From Apostichopus japonicus (Eukaryota; Echinodermata; Holothuroidea; Aspidochirotida; Stichopodidae): a DNA stretch of 64,000 bases. Location of the stretch: the NCBI RefSeq assembly GCF_037975245.1, contig NC_092578.1, positions 7,033,501 to 7,097,500 of the forward strand, in the 5' to 3' direction. The position numbers and the translations under genes were made by a program. The first letter of the stretch is position 1, and every line of letters starts with the position of its first letter. Below the pieces are notes generated by a model, which saw nothing but the letters and a program-made list of their open reading frames with translations, searched no databases and was not told the origin of the DNA. Below, piece after piece: positions 27,001 through 36,700 of this stretch.

Positions 27001-30000
27001 ATTAATACCTCAAATGTCAAACATGTGTCTTAAATGGAAACATGAAATTGTTCCTTAAAACAATCAAGTTTGGCAAGGTGTTAACATCGCACCACCTGAC
27101 CTCACTCAGATGGAATGTTGCACCTTAACTAATAATCACTATTTCAGACTGATAAAATTACCCAAAGCAGTGACTGATATTCCTCTCATATCAGGTTTTA
27201 AGTTATCAATGGTACTAGAGTATATATGTAAAGTGCTGTTCTTGGTTAAGGTTCTTGTGAAAAGGTAAATGGTAGATATCAATAGTCCTGTCACAAAGAG
27301 AGGATATTACTACAGTAACAAGACTGTCAACATGTCATAAAGGTCACAGGACACAATATAGTGAGAGTGCAGTTGTTGTGAGTAGACAAGTATTTTTTGT
27401 TGTTGTTGTCATTAATAACCAAGTCAGGTGAGTTTTGAATGATTCACCTTACTGTAGAATGTGCAGTTAGTGTTATAAGCTATTTGTTTATTGTATCGTT
27501 GTTTATCGATTACGTTTCAGATGTGTAAAATACTATATTCTCTTGTATTTTCTTTTCGTAGTTGAGCCAACAGTGCCTGTTGAAGGGTGAGTATCAGCTC
27601 ACAGTTAAAGATTGTTGTTTCAATTTCATATTTACAGTGTATGAATATTAAATCATAGTCATTTCATTCCAGACTTAGGAGTAGTAATGTTATGTGGAGG
27701 ACTTCATCTTTTGACTTTCTTAAGTTGTTAATGGAGGGGGAATGTTTCCTTGCAATACAGTAGAGCCATAACTTACTTTAAAAAAATTATCTCCTGTCTG
27801 TGCGACATGTATTTAAATTACCCCCCCCCCCCAAAAAAAAAAAAAAAACGGGCCTTGCAGATCCTACACATTATGCATATGAATCTGGAGTCATCTGCAA
27901 TTGACCTAAAAAATACAGGGATGTAAGTCTTCCGTATTTTTACGGAAATCCGTTTTTTTTTAAATTCCATTAAAGTTTCCACAAAATTGTACGAATATCA
28001 AAGACACAACGCGGCAAAAATGCCTGGCCCGTTGCAGCAAGCTAACTTCAATTTTCACTCATCGATCAACCAAAATACCATTTCCTGTTACACATCGCAT
28101 TGCAATGTACAACATTGTGCCATGTGAACATCGTTGCGTACGTGCGAACTTCAAATCGCCATAGCTCATTTCTGTCGTTGAAAAACCTTGCCTAATTCAC
28201 ATCTTCTTAACTGCTGGAGCTCGACATAAGTTTCGGAATTAACGCTTGTGATATTTGTGAGCGGCGGAAATCTACGGGATACGCATATGATAGTTGATTT
28301 TCGTGATCGCATTCGAATGTGAGACTGTTTTTTATTTCGGAGTTCGCAGCGACGTATTTGTAACTTTAAGCTAGCCTAACATAACGTTAGTGTGTAAGTA
28401 GTCAGAACTAGGAGTAGGATGTGTTAGGACGGCATTCAGCCGGGGTCTCCGAATAGTTTTCCGTTTTTTTTTTTGCGCTGCACTTACATCCCTGAAAATA
28501 GCATTATGGAAAACCATCATCATGAATGCGACAAACCAATAAGTCTTAAAAAAACATACCCAAGGCCTTGTCTTTTGTAGCATGCAAGTAAGACAAATTG
28601 TAGAGTATTTTAGTTGCGTGAATTAGTAACGTCCATATTAAAAACTCCACATTTTAAAAATGACCCTCATTTTTGGGGATTTGCCTCTTGAGAATTTGAT
28701 GTCAAGTGTCATTGAAATGTGGCAGAAAGACAATGAAATTACTGGTATTTGATTGTCAGAATTCCATCAACTGGAATTGTTTTGGTTTGTTTTGGTTTTG
28801 TGGTAGTATTAGTTATTGTTTGTCAGTATAAAACCATTTTGTTCTTCATTTGAAATGATAGAATATTATTGGATAAATCCTTCTCTGTCCTGCATAGATG
28901 GGTCCCATTGGATCCTGAACTTGTGCAATTTCATGACCTGTGCCACTACGCAGCAGTGACATGGCAGTACTCTCTGCAGAAGCATCAGCAGTTTTGGAAC
29001 CTCAGTTGCGTGAATTAGTAACGTCCATATTAAAAACTCTACATTTTAAAAATGACCCTCATTTTTGGGGATTTGCCTCTTGAGAATTTGATGTCAAGTG
29101 TCATTGAAATGTGGCAGAAAGACAATGAAATTACTGGTATTTGATTGTCAGAATTCCATCAACTGGAAATGTTTTGGTTTGTTTGGGTTTGTGGTAGTAT
29201 TAGTTATTGTTTGTCAGTATAAAACCATTTTGTTCTTCATTTGAAATGATAGAATATTATTGGATAAATCCTTCTCTGTCCTGCATAGATGGGTCCCCTT
29301 GGATCCTGAACTTGTGCAATTTCATGACCTGTGCCACTACGCAGCAGTGACATGGCAGTACTCTCTGCAGAAGCATCGGCAGTTTTGGAACCTCAGGAAA
29401 GAAAAGCCAGGAAGGGTAATTGTTAAACGTCTCTGTTTTTAAGGATAGAAAAGATGGATTAAGAATCGAACAAATGGATCACACTATCAAACAAAGAAAG
29501 CCAAAACAAAGCCAAAAACAAAGGACTGCACGAGAGGGGAATTGATAGAAAAGACCTTACGTAGGTACTTTGAAAAACTTTATGAATGCTATGGTGTATA
29601 AATCACAACATATTTCATGATTGGAGCTACACATTTATGAGCAAAATGTGAATTTGGTGGTAGAGGCTAAGGATTGACCATGGAGTACAGTAAATACAGC
29701 ATCAAAAAAGTAATGAGAAGGTTAATGCATTATGCATGATTTGAAACTCACAAATGTGTTGTAGTAATATCTTGGCTTTAGTAAATTAAGTGGAATCACA
29801 CAGCTTTGAAACAGCATTCGAGATTTGAATACCAGTTTCTAGTGACTTGAACATTTTCTGTATAATTTGTAATTACTGTAATTATAATTACTTGTAATTG
29901 TAATTATTGTAATCATTGTTATTATTTGTAGCTAAATGAAATGCTGATTTCTGTAAGGTTGTAACTGAACTTTTGTCAATATTGTCAATCAGTTAGCAAA

Positions 30001-33000
30001 AATTCCCATCCTTGAAATTCATCAGTGTAGTTATTGTAATTATATTTATTTGTAATTGTAATGATTGTAATCGTTGTAACTATTTGTAGCTAAATCAAAC
30101 CCTGATTTCTGCTTTAAACTTAAGAAATCCCAATTATAATTACAGTACCCAAAAACTGACATTCTCTTCTATTTTTGGATAGTTTTGCCTTCTGGTATTC
30201 ATTGTGTGTCTCGGCACCTTCCTCTTTGGCCTTCGAGTCTCCGGCGCTGTCGCAACATATCTACTCGGTAAGTAAAGTCTGTGTAAGTTCAAGGGGTGCG
30301 ATCAACAATTTCTGAGAAAATGTTCCAAATATGGCACATTATATGTGAGAAGTCAATAGTAAAAATTTTTTTTTTTTGTATAACATTTGATGTGATGACA
30401 TGACAGACCACCCAAAACCTTACATTTCCTTGACAAGAGGAATTTCTTTGCCAACAGCTGTTTCTGGAGGTATCTGTGGTTATTAGATTTCTAGATTGTG
30501 CCCTCACACCGAAATGCTAGAGTAGTCAAGGGGATTGTATATTATACCTTTGAGTTGTTTTTTTTTCACCAAAGGACAAGTCCTTTAAATTTGACAGTGG
30601 TGACAGCACACCTTTAAGATTGAAGATGGTGATGAAAATCGTCCTGTATTCCTGTTTATTTACTCTGCACTTGATTCATGTTAGCTACAGTTACACTGTC
30701 ATAGATAAGGACAGAAACATTAGTAAGGGAACGATGGTTTGCTGATGGCCTCGTTTTAATTTTCCAAAAGATTTGTCAGATGGCATGATACATTGTTCTG
30801 CGGTTCCTGTTGAGTAATAACCTCTTTTGTTGTTGTATGAAGCACATAATGTTATGATCATCCTCGCTACATGAAAAGAGGCACCCCCATTTCATGTCTT
30901 GCAATGATGTTTTGTAAAAATTTAAAAAAAAGAAAGGAGGATTAGTTAGTGAGAATTGATGAAGCCAAGAATTGTGCTTGCCAGCTAAGGATGAAATAAT
31001 TCTCCAATAAGGTTATAATTAATAATAGAAGATATTGAACAGAGTTTAAAAAAAAAACATTGGTTGATCTTCAGGCAAGTACAAACTTGTATGGTCTTGG
31101 TGATTAAAGCAAAAATTTATTTTGTCTTGCACTGCTGTTGATTTTTGCATTACATCATCCACACTGCAGGTTACACGACTCGGGTTTTCATTCTTTCATA
31201 TCTCATTTTAATATCAGTATGCAATATGCATATCTAATGGAAATTCTATACTTTTCCTTCTATTCAGCATCAAGTTTGGTGATTGTCCCTGGTATCGTTC
31301 ACCGTAACCTCCACCAACATCTATACAGCAAGATGAGACCGTACCTCGTCCAGATGGAACACAGCATGGAGGCAGATACCAAGAGGAAGAAGAAACGGGG
31401 TAGGTCATAAAGTTTTCATCCTCTTTAACAAGCAGTTTGGTTGCATTTGTGGCTCTTTCTCTTACCCGCCCCCCCCTCCCTCGGATGTACTTGACAGAAA
31501 TGGTAGATTTACTGTACCATCATCTTCAAGCAGTTTGGTTGCATTTGTGGCTCCTTCTCTTACCTGCCCTCCCCCCTCTCTTGGATGTACTTGACAGAAA
31601 TGGTAGATTTACTGAACCATCATCATCAAGCAGTTTGGTTGCATTTGTGGCTCTTTCTCTGACCCGCCCCACCTCCCCCCCCCTACCCTCTCTTGGATGT
31701 ACTTGACAGAAATCATTTTGTTAGTTCGTTTAACTTTCATGCAACAACCAAAAAAGGCTAGAAAATATGCTTGAGATGGTCATTAACATCTTTTCACAAG
31801 CACCACAGGTTGGCTAAAGTGGGCTATAGATGGCACTAATTTTGTCGAGAATATACGATAGTTTTTTTTTCCAACAACCAAACAAGAACCGAACAAGAAA
31901 GAGAAAAGAAACAAGAAAAGAGTTATTCAGTAAACCAAGCTTTTGATAAAGCTTAACACATTCAGTCTTCTTTCACACAGTTTCTCTTGTCTGCAGATTT
32001 TTAATATTATCTGTATTAAGAAACGTTTTGTTTCAGCAATTCCGAAACCATTGGTAAAGATCATACCACTACTGTACCTTTTACCTGATACTGAGCTTCT
32101 CGTCATTTCATAGGGCGTCAGAGGTCTTCGAAACAGAAAACCGCCGACACAGATGAAGCTGACTATTCCAGTTCCGATAGTGAGTTAGATGATTTTATTC
32201 CATCCCCTGGCCCTGCCTTAGATGCTGCCTTTGCTCATGCTGCAGCACCCTACGAGAAGACCCCTGGGTCCAGCTCTAGAGTTACCCCTGTTTCTGGTTT
32301 GGTGGGCGGGCTGATGCCCAAGGGGGCATCGTTGGAATTGACTGATGATGGTATGTATCACATTTTCATTTTGTTTTAGTTACAAGAATGGAAGAAGGAA
32401 GGCAAGATAAGAAAAACTGATAATTGTTAAGAAGAAAAGAAATCTGAATCATAGTGGCTACTTTGAATGATCAACTTTAATGATCAATGAAAAGTTGTTA
32501 AGATTATGTTCTCTTGGTGTGTTAAGTCTAGTAATTTCTAAAAATTTTGGAGGGAGGAGTGGAAGAGATATGAAAGAAAACCTTTAGTATGAGGGTTTGA
32601 TGGTCATATTTGAACAAGCGTGACTTATATGGGATATGATGGCCATAAAAACCACCTCTTCTGCATGAATGCATGGTTCAAGTTTTGATTTTAAAAACAG
32701 ATTGATTTTTGCTTTCAAATAAATGGTGCACTTTTTACCCAATTAGATGAGGGGAAATGAAATTATTAGCTTGTAGTCATGATGGTGAAAATTGTGATTT
32801 TGTGTCCTTTTTTTTTATTAATGTGAGGAAAAAATAAAAATTATATTCTTTTTGTTTGGTCATCTCCCTTCTGCAGACGGTCTCACTGACAATGAAAATA
32901 ATAGTCTCGCGTTTGGTCCCATCGAGGGGATTCCAGCCTACGACGAGTCCGATAGCCTGAGATTGCGCAGGCCTAAACCCGTGCAGAGGACTTCCTTGCG

Positions 33001-33640
33001 ACCTCCACCGCCGCCAGCATATAGACCCCGGGAACTGCCGCTCACACACGACATGTCGGAAACCCACTTTCTAGCGATCCCCCCGAACGATTTCAGCAAC
33101 GGATCCGAGCCTTTTTCGTCTGAAGAGGACATGCTTGACACGTCTCCCGATGCTGTAACCGAAGACATGTTCGACGATGACAATGTCGCGGCAGACGACG
33201 ACCCTCCTCGGGTGTTACCAGAAATTCACGAACCGGTACAGTATTCAGAGGCGCCACAGACGCAGCAGTCCACTCCAGAGTCCACGGAGAGTTCGGGAGC
33301 TTTATTTACACCTCCCCTTATAGTCGATGAACCCACGCAAGAGCCCAGTCTCTTACCGAAAGCTGCCGCCGACCTACTTTCACAGACTGTTGCCTCTGTG
33401 ACTGCCTTCATCGGCAGGGACCGTACCCAGTCCCCCGGGGCCGTTGCTGCTGCTACTCCGAGCAGCAGGGAGGCGGCTCACCACGACTCTGGGCCGTCGA
33501 GTATGGATCCGGATATATCCGAATACGAAATGTTGGACGGATCGGAAATCGACAATGAACGCAATAGCAGAACTGAAAGCGAAGCCAAGGATAACAGCAT
33601 CAGTGAATTTTTTTCAAACATTTTTGGGAGGAAGACATAG
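24058..33640 (+). CDS. RETREG: Reticulophagy regulator (RETREG/FAM134 family)
   Basis: An ER-membrane receptor that bends ER tubules and links them to autophagosomes through LC3/GABARAP. The splice model is 24058-24284, 26665-26771, 27562-27586, 29289-29415, 30183-30267, 31268-31399, 32114-32350 and 32877-33640. Every junction is GT/AG and phase is kept throughout, giving 567 aa, close to the 470-540 aa of vertebrate members. Residues 1-60 are polar, ending in the LLVWENPRRS segment that precedes the reticulon domain. Two long hydrophobic hairpins follow (about 64-107 and 163-201), separated by a 55-residue cytosolic loop. The C-terminal half is acidic, Ser/Pro-rich and low-complexity. A YEML core (530-533) inside SEYEMLDGSEI matches the family's LC3-interacting region. 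The chosen ATG has A at -3 and G at +4; the frame stays open upstream to 23788 but without family resemblance. Exon 3 is only 25 nt. Introns 1 and 3 hold transposons. An upstream broken copy of exon 4 lies at 28898-29005. The paralogue number cannot be set; invertebrates generally have few copies. Confidence 0.93.
24604..25214. mobile_element. TIR element in RETREG intron 1 (CGGATGCG family)
   Basis: Bounded by a perfect 20-bp inverted repeat, AATTATAGAATACAGGGCCA at 24604-24623 and its complement at 25195-25214. The interior contains a 108-bp tandem duplication (TAGTACTCCC at 24941 and again at 25049, with a weaker copy near 24780) and many GCGGATGC words. No clear target duplication longer than 2 bp and no coding capacity. 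Superfamily unknown; the CAGGGCCA part recalls hAT ends. Confidence 0.8.
25320..25913. mobile_element. TIR element in RETREG intron 1 (CAAAACGTCCC family)
   Basis: The left end CCAGTCAAAACGTCCC and the inverted right end CCAGTTAAAACGTTCC start about 100-bp terminal inverted repeats. Each repeat is itself made of several copies of the 12-mer CAAAACGTCCCC (25320-25415 forward, 25798-25913 inverted). The middle is AT-rich and non-coding. The flanks (TAT and TAA) do not give a clear target duplication. Confidence 0.8.
27916..28494. mobile_element. hAT-like MITE in RETREG intron 3
   Basis: Starts CAGGGATGTAAGT and ends ACTTACATCCCTG, a 13-bp inverted pair. Just inside the left end is a TTACGGAAATCCG word, and TTTTCCG precedes the right end. 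The flanks share AAAATA, which may be a decayed target duplication. Non-coding. Confidence 0.7.
28614..29396 (+). repeat. Tandem duplication spanning RETREG exon 4
   Basis: Two direct copies, 28614-29005 (392 bp) and 29006-29396 (391 bp), differ at only a few positions. Each contains 3' intron 3 sequence, the splice acceptor and the first 108 nt of exon 4. Only the second copy continues into the end of the exon and a donor. High identity including intron sequence points to a recent event or to an assembly artefact. Confidence 0.95.
28898..29005 (+). pseudogene. Truncated duplicate of RETREG exon 4
   Basis: This copy keeps the TAG acceptor and the first 108 nt of exon 4 but lacks the last 19 nt and the donor. 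It differs from the functional exon by one silent change (Pro codon CCA/CCC) and one Arg-to-Gln change. If its acceptor were used, the frame would read four more codons (S-C-V-N) into the next repeat and stop at TAG, giving a RETREG truncated before the second hairpin. Confidence 0.85.
29866..30112. repeat. TGTAATT-rich repeat pair in RETREG intron 4
   Basis: Two related segments (about 29866-29955 and 30026-30112) built of TTGTAATT words. Each ends with TTTGTAGCTAAAT followed by a TGATTTCTG word. They probably come from a local duplication. No coding signal. Confidence 0.7.
31430..31713 (+). repeat. 98-100 bp tandem repeat in RETREG intron 6
   Basis: Three copies starting at 31430, 31528 and 31628. 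Each begins AAGCAGTTTGGTTGCATTTG, has a C-rich stretch, and continues GGATGTACTTGACAGAAAT; the third copy is shortened. It starts 30 bases after exon 6. The open frames across it come from the repeat. Confidence 0.93.
33524..33535 (+). other. LC3-interacting region (YEML) of RETREG
   Basis: The codons TAC GAA ATG TTG encode Y530-E-M-L533, a (W/F/Y)xx(L/I/V) core preceded by acidic Asp/Glu residues and followed by DGSE. This matches in position and context the FELLDQSE-type motif of vertebrate RETREG proteins. Binding is inferred from the family. Confidence 0.85.
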
Positions 33641-34544
33641 CTTTTGATAATAATTTTCTCTTATTGATATATCTATTATGAAAGCGGTCTATAATCTTCA
33701 ATACTCGACAGCCAGTTTATACTTGCTACCCATCAGCCGGAGGATATGAGAGTGGTCAGTGGTCAGTAGTCCAGTCAAGAGACCACAAGTAATAGAGAGT
33801 AGTGTCTTTAAGGGTTTACGCAACTTAAAGGTGGCGGGTGAGTGATCTTTTGAGTTCAAGCTGCTGACAATGGTCATAGAGAGGTTCTGTAGTTTTGTGC
33901 CGTTGTATTATTTTGCAATCAATGTTTTTGAAAAATGAAAGTGTATTACTTCCATACTTTTAACACATCAACTATACTTTTAGTAGTAACAGGTGAAAAG
34001 AGCACTCTTCTTTCAAGAAAAGTCCATGAACTTGTCATCTATTACATGTGTGATTATTGGTCTCATGCATAAATGCAGTAGTGTTGTAACGGATCATGAC
34101 CCCCAGTCGCTAAATTCATAAAGTTGAAGTTACTGGAGGAACTTTGTAACAGGTTTTCCCCGGTAGGGATAATAAAATTACCGGAGTCTATGACTCAGCT
34201 CAAGTCGGGAAATCTACTCAACTTAAACATTGAATGGTTGGTTACATTTTATGTACTAATGCAAGCTTTAACCTTGCCCGTTTATTCTGTTATCATATGT
34301 GGTAAATATCTATGTATGATTGTCCTGTAGGTAAAGCGACTTTGGTAAATCTAAGTTTTGCTTGTGTTACCACCTCCCAACTCTCTGATATTGTTTTACA
34401 GACTCTGACACCTCATGAGGTTATCTGTCACTATTTGCTAAGTTTTGTAGAACATCTATGGCTGTATGTTAAAACTGTTATTACATGCTGCCACCACCCT
34501 GACAGACTTTTAGTAAGTCTGTTTTCATACCCATAGTCTAGCCA
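33641..34544 (+). other. RETREG 3' UTR / flank
   Basis: Follows the RETREG stop codon. A canonical AATAAA at 34171-34176 is the first good polyadenylation signal seen, so the 3' UTR is probably about 550 nt. No coding sequence was recognised. Confidence 0.5.
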
Positions 34545-34730
34545 GGTTGGCTGTACTTGTTCTCATTCTAAAGTATTTTTACTCATACCCGGTTGTCTGT
34601 ACTTGTACTAATTCTGAAGTATTTTTACTCATACCCGGTTGTCTGTACTTGTTCTCATTGGCAAGTATTTGTACTCATACCTAGTTGGCTGTACTTGTTC
34701 TCATGCTCAAGTATTTGTTGCCCTGATACA
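34545..34730. repeat. 46-bp tandem repeat, four copies
   Basis: The unit has GGTTGTCTGTACTTGTTCTC, then AAGTATTTTTACTCATACC. Copies start near 34545, 34591, 34637 and 34683. A decayed relative occurs near 35165-35210, beyond the SINE. Confidence 0.9.
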
Positions 34731-34845
34731 TGTGACATCTTGGAATCTAGTATATACTATATAGAAACTTTTACAAACTTAAGTACACAAACCAGCCTAA
34801 AGCCTTGTACTTGTGAGAACTGTACAGTGTGAGAGCTTGTTCAAT

Positions 34846-35156
34846 GAGAGCTTTGTGGTCAAGTGGTTAAGGAAGTGGACTTGTTATCTAATGTTTAAAA
34901 GGTTTGAGTCCTGGCCAGATCATTATGTTGTGTCCTTGGGTAAGGCACTTTGTCTCCATTGCCTCACCTCACCCAGGTGTATTAATGGGGACCTGTGAGA
35001 TAAATTGCCAGTTGGGCATTGTTTAGCTGCTGCCATGTGGAGGGGATTGTCTCTATGTTTGACAGGTTATTGTTGACCAAATAATATTTTGATGGACCTT
35101 GAGACCGTTATCTGTGGATATGTCTGGGCTTTATAAATCTCACTACTATTATTTAT
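34846..35156 (+). mobile_element. tRNA-derived SINE (different family)
   Basis: The head has a box A-like GTGGTCAAGTGGTTAAGG and a box B-like GGTTTGAGTCC about 45 bases later. The body contains TCCTTGGGTAAGGCACTTTG and CACCCAGGTGTATTAATGGG, which I recall from widespread invertebrate tRNA SINEs. The element ends in a CTTTATAAATC / TATTATTTATT tail. Not related in body sequence to the SINE at 14691 or 17296. Confidence 0.85.
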
Positions 35157-36494
35157 TGTTGCCTTACTCATACCAAAGGAGTTCTACTTGTACTCATGCT
35201 GTTGTACCGGTACTAAAAGTCTGCTTTCCAGGTGACAAGCAACCATCGAATAACTTCTGAAATATCCCAAAATTTGTGATTTCTTTTATTAATGAATCTG
35301 ATGAAAAAGATCAAAAAGAGAGTAAAATTTGTATAATTATGTTCATGGCATTTGTAAAATTGTTTTTGTAGTCTTTAGTTTTGCTTGTACTAACACTTAA
35401 AACATTGTTTCATCTTTAAAGTAAATTTGATCCTCTTTTTTTGTTTTTGAAATTGGACTGGTAATGATACCAAAAATAACTGACCTTCTTCAACCATTAT
35501 TATTTATGATGATTATTATTTTGTTTTCTTCATCACCACTCTGTTAATATTTCTCTATCATGGTACAGTTAACTAGGTTCATCATTATCTCCTTTGGTTT
35601 TGTAGCACTGGTTGTCGGTAGTAACAATCTTGTTTCATTTGTAAGTATCCTTGTTATTGTGCGAACTGAATTCATACATATTGCTGCTATAAGTTTTACC
35701 AAAAGTATTTTAGTTTAGCCAGGAAGTGTCTAAATTATAAGTCAGTTGGACAGTTATGTAGTTTGACAAACGAATTAAAAGTTATTTGGTCGGTGGGTGC
35801 AGTTAGGTTGTATGTTGTAGAGTGTGTTCTTATGAGTGGCATGTAACATTGTAGGGTTATTATTTTATGCTCAAGTGCATCAATTCACTTTATGTTATGA
35901 TCCTGAACTGTAAAGAGTGCAAAGACAGATAGGAGATGGGAGAAGGGGAGGATGACAGGGTTCACAGGGCAATATATATATTTTAAAAGAAACCTTAAAT
36001 ACCCTCTCTCTGCCATCTAAGCAAAAACAATATTGCATTCCTTGCAAAACCAAGCATTTTTGTGTGTTTTATGCTGTTGTGAAGTTTCAGAATTTCCATA
36101 AGTTAGGTCGACCGGAACTTAGCTCTTGAATTCCACCTGATGCTCTTTGGCGTGTAAAGTTTGTACTCAGTTCTTGCACTCCTGCATTCGACTAGCAAAA
36201 ATAATATCACTTCCATTTCAATATTTGCTGTTTGCCTGTTATAGTTTTTTTTAATTTTATTAAATGAGTGATTTAACTTGTTCTGTTTCTCAGGTAGACA
36301 TAATTTGCAGCTTACATTGAAATGATTTACTCTAAACATATTTTTTTTTATAATTAATTTTAAAACCCTTTCTTTTCCTCTGCTAAGTAATTTGGTAGTT
36401 TTAGTCTCCACAGAAAAAGTTTCAATGCTGGTGTTTTCGTTTTAACCTGCAGAGATGATTACACTAAAGATTGTTTGCGATTTTTCCATTTTTT
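35157..36494. other. Gene-free region
   Basis: Non-coding AT-rich DNA. Apart from the decayed 46-bp repeat relative at its start, nothing was recognised. Confidence 0.5.
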
Positions 36495-36539
36495 GGTTCC
36501 TTGCTTTTTGCAAAGCAAGGAACCTATGCGTTCAACTTG

Positions 36540-36541
<2 letters not shown>

Positions 36542-36585
<44 letters not shown>
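36542..36585. repeat. (GT)n microsatellite
   Basis: About 20 GT units, just inside the left hairpin of the AGGTCA-rich element. The Cys-Val repeat open frame is its translation. Confidence 0.96.
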
Positions 36586-36586
<1 letters not shown>

Positions 36587-36700
36587 ACGCTTGGCTTGTG
36601 TACACGATATCTCAATAAGGAAATGATGTATCATGATCAAACTTGTTGGGTGGATAGCCCATAGTGAGAGGAAGATCCCTATTGTTTTTGGTGCTCGCAA

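Noticed and set aside
32777-33183. Minus-strand frames opposite RETREG exon 8
   Set aside because: Antisense shadows of the coding exon.
33444-33647. Second frame across RETREG exon 8
   Set aside because: It is a shadow of the RETREG frame, which has the family motifs and uninterrupted splicing.
34861-34935. tRNA gene on the plus strand
   Set aside because: Box-like words are present, but box B is off consensus and the segment is the head of a SINE.
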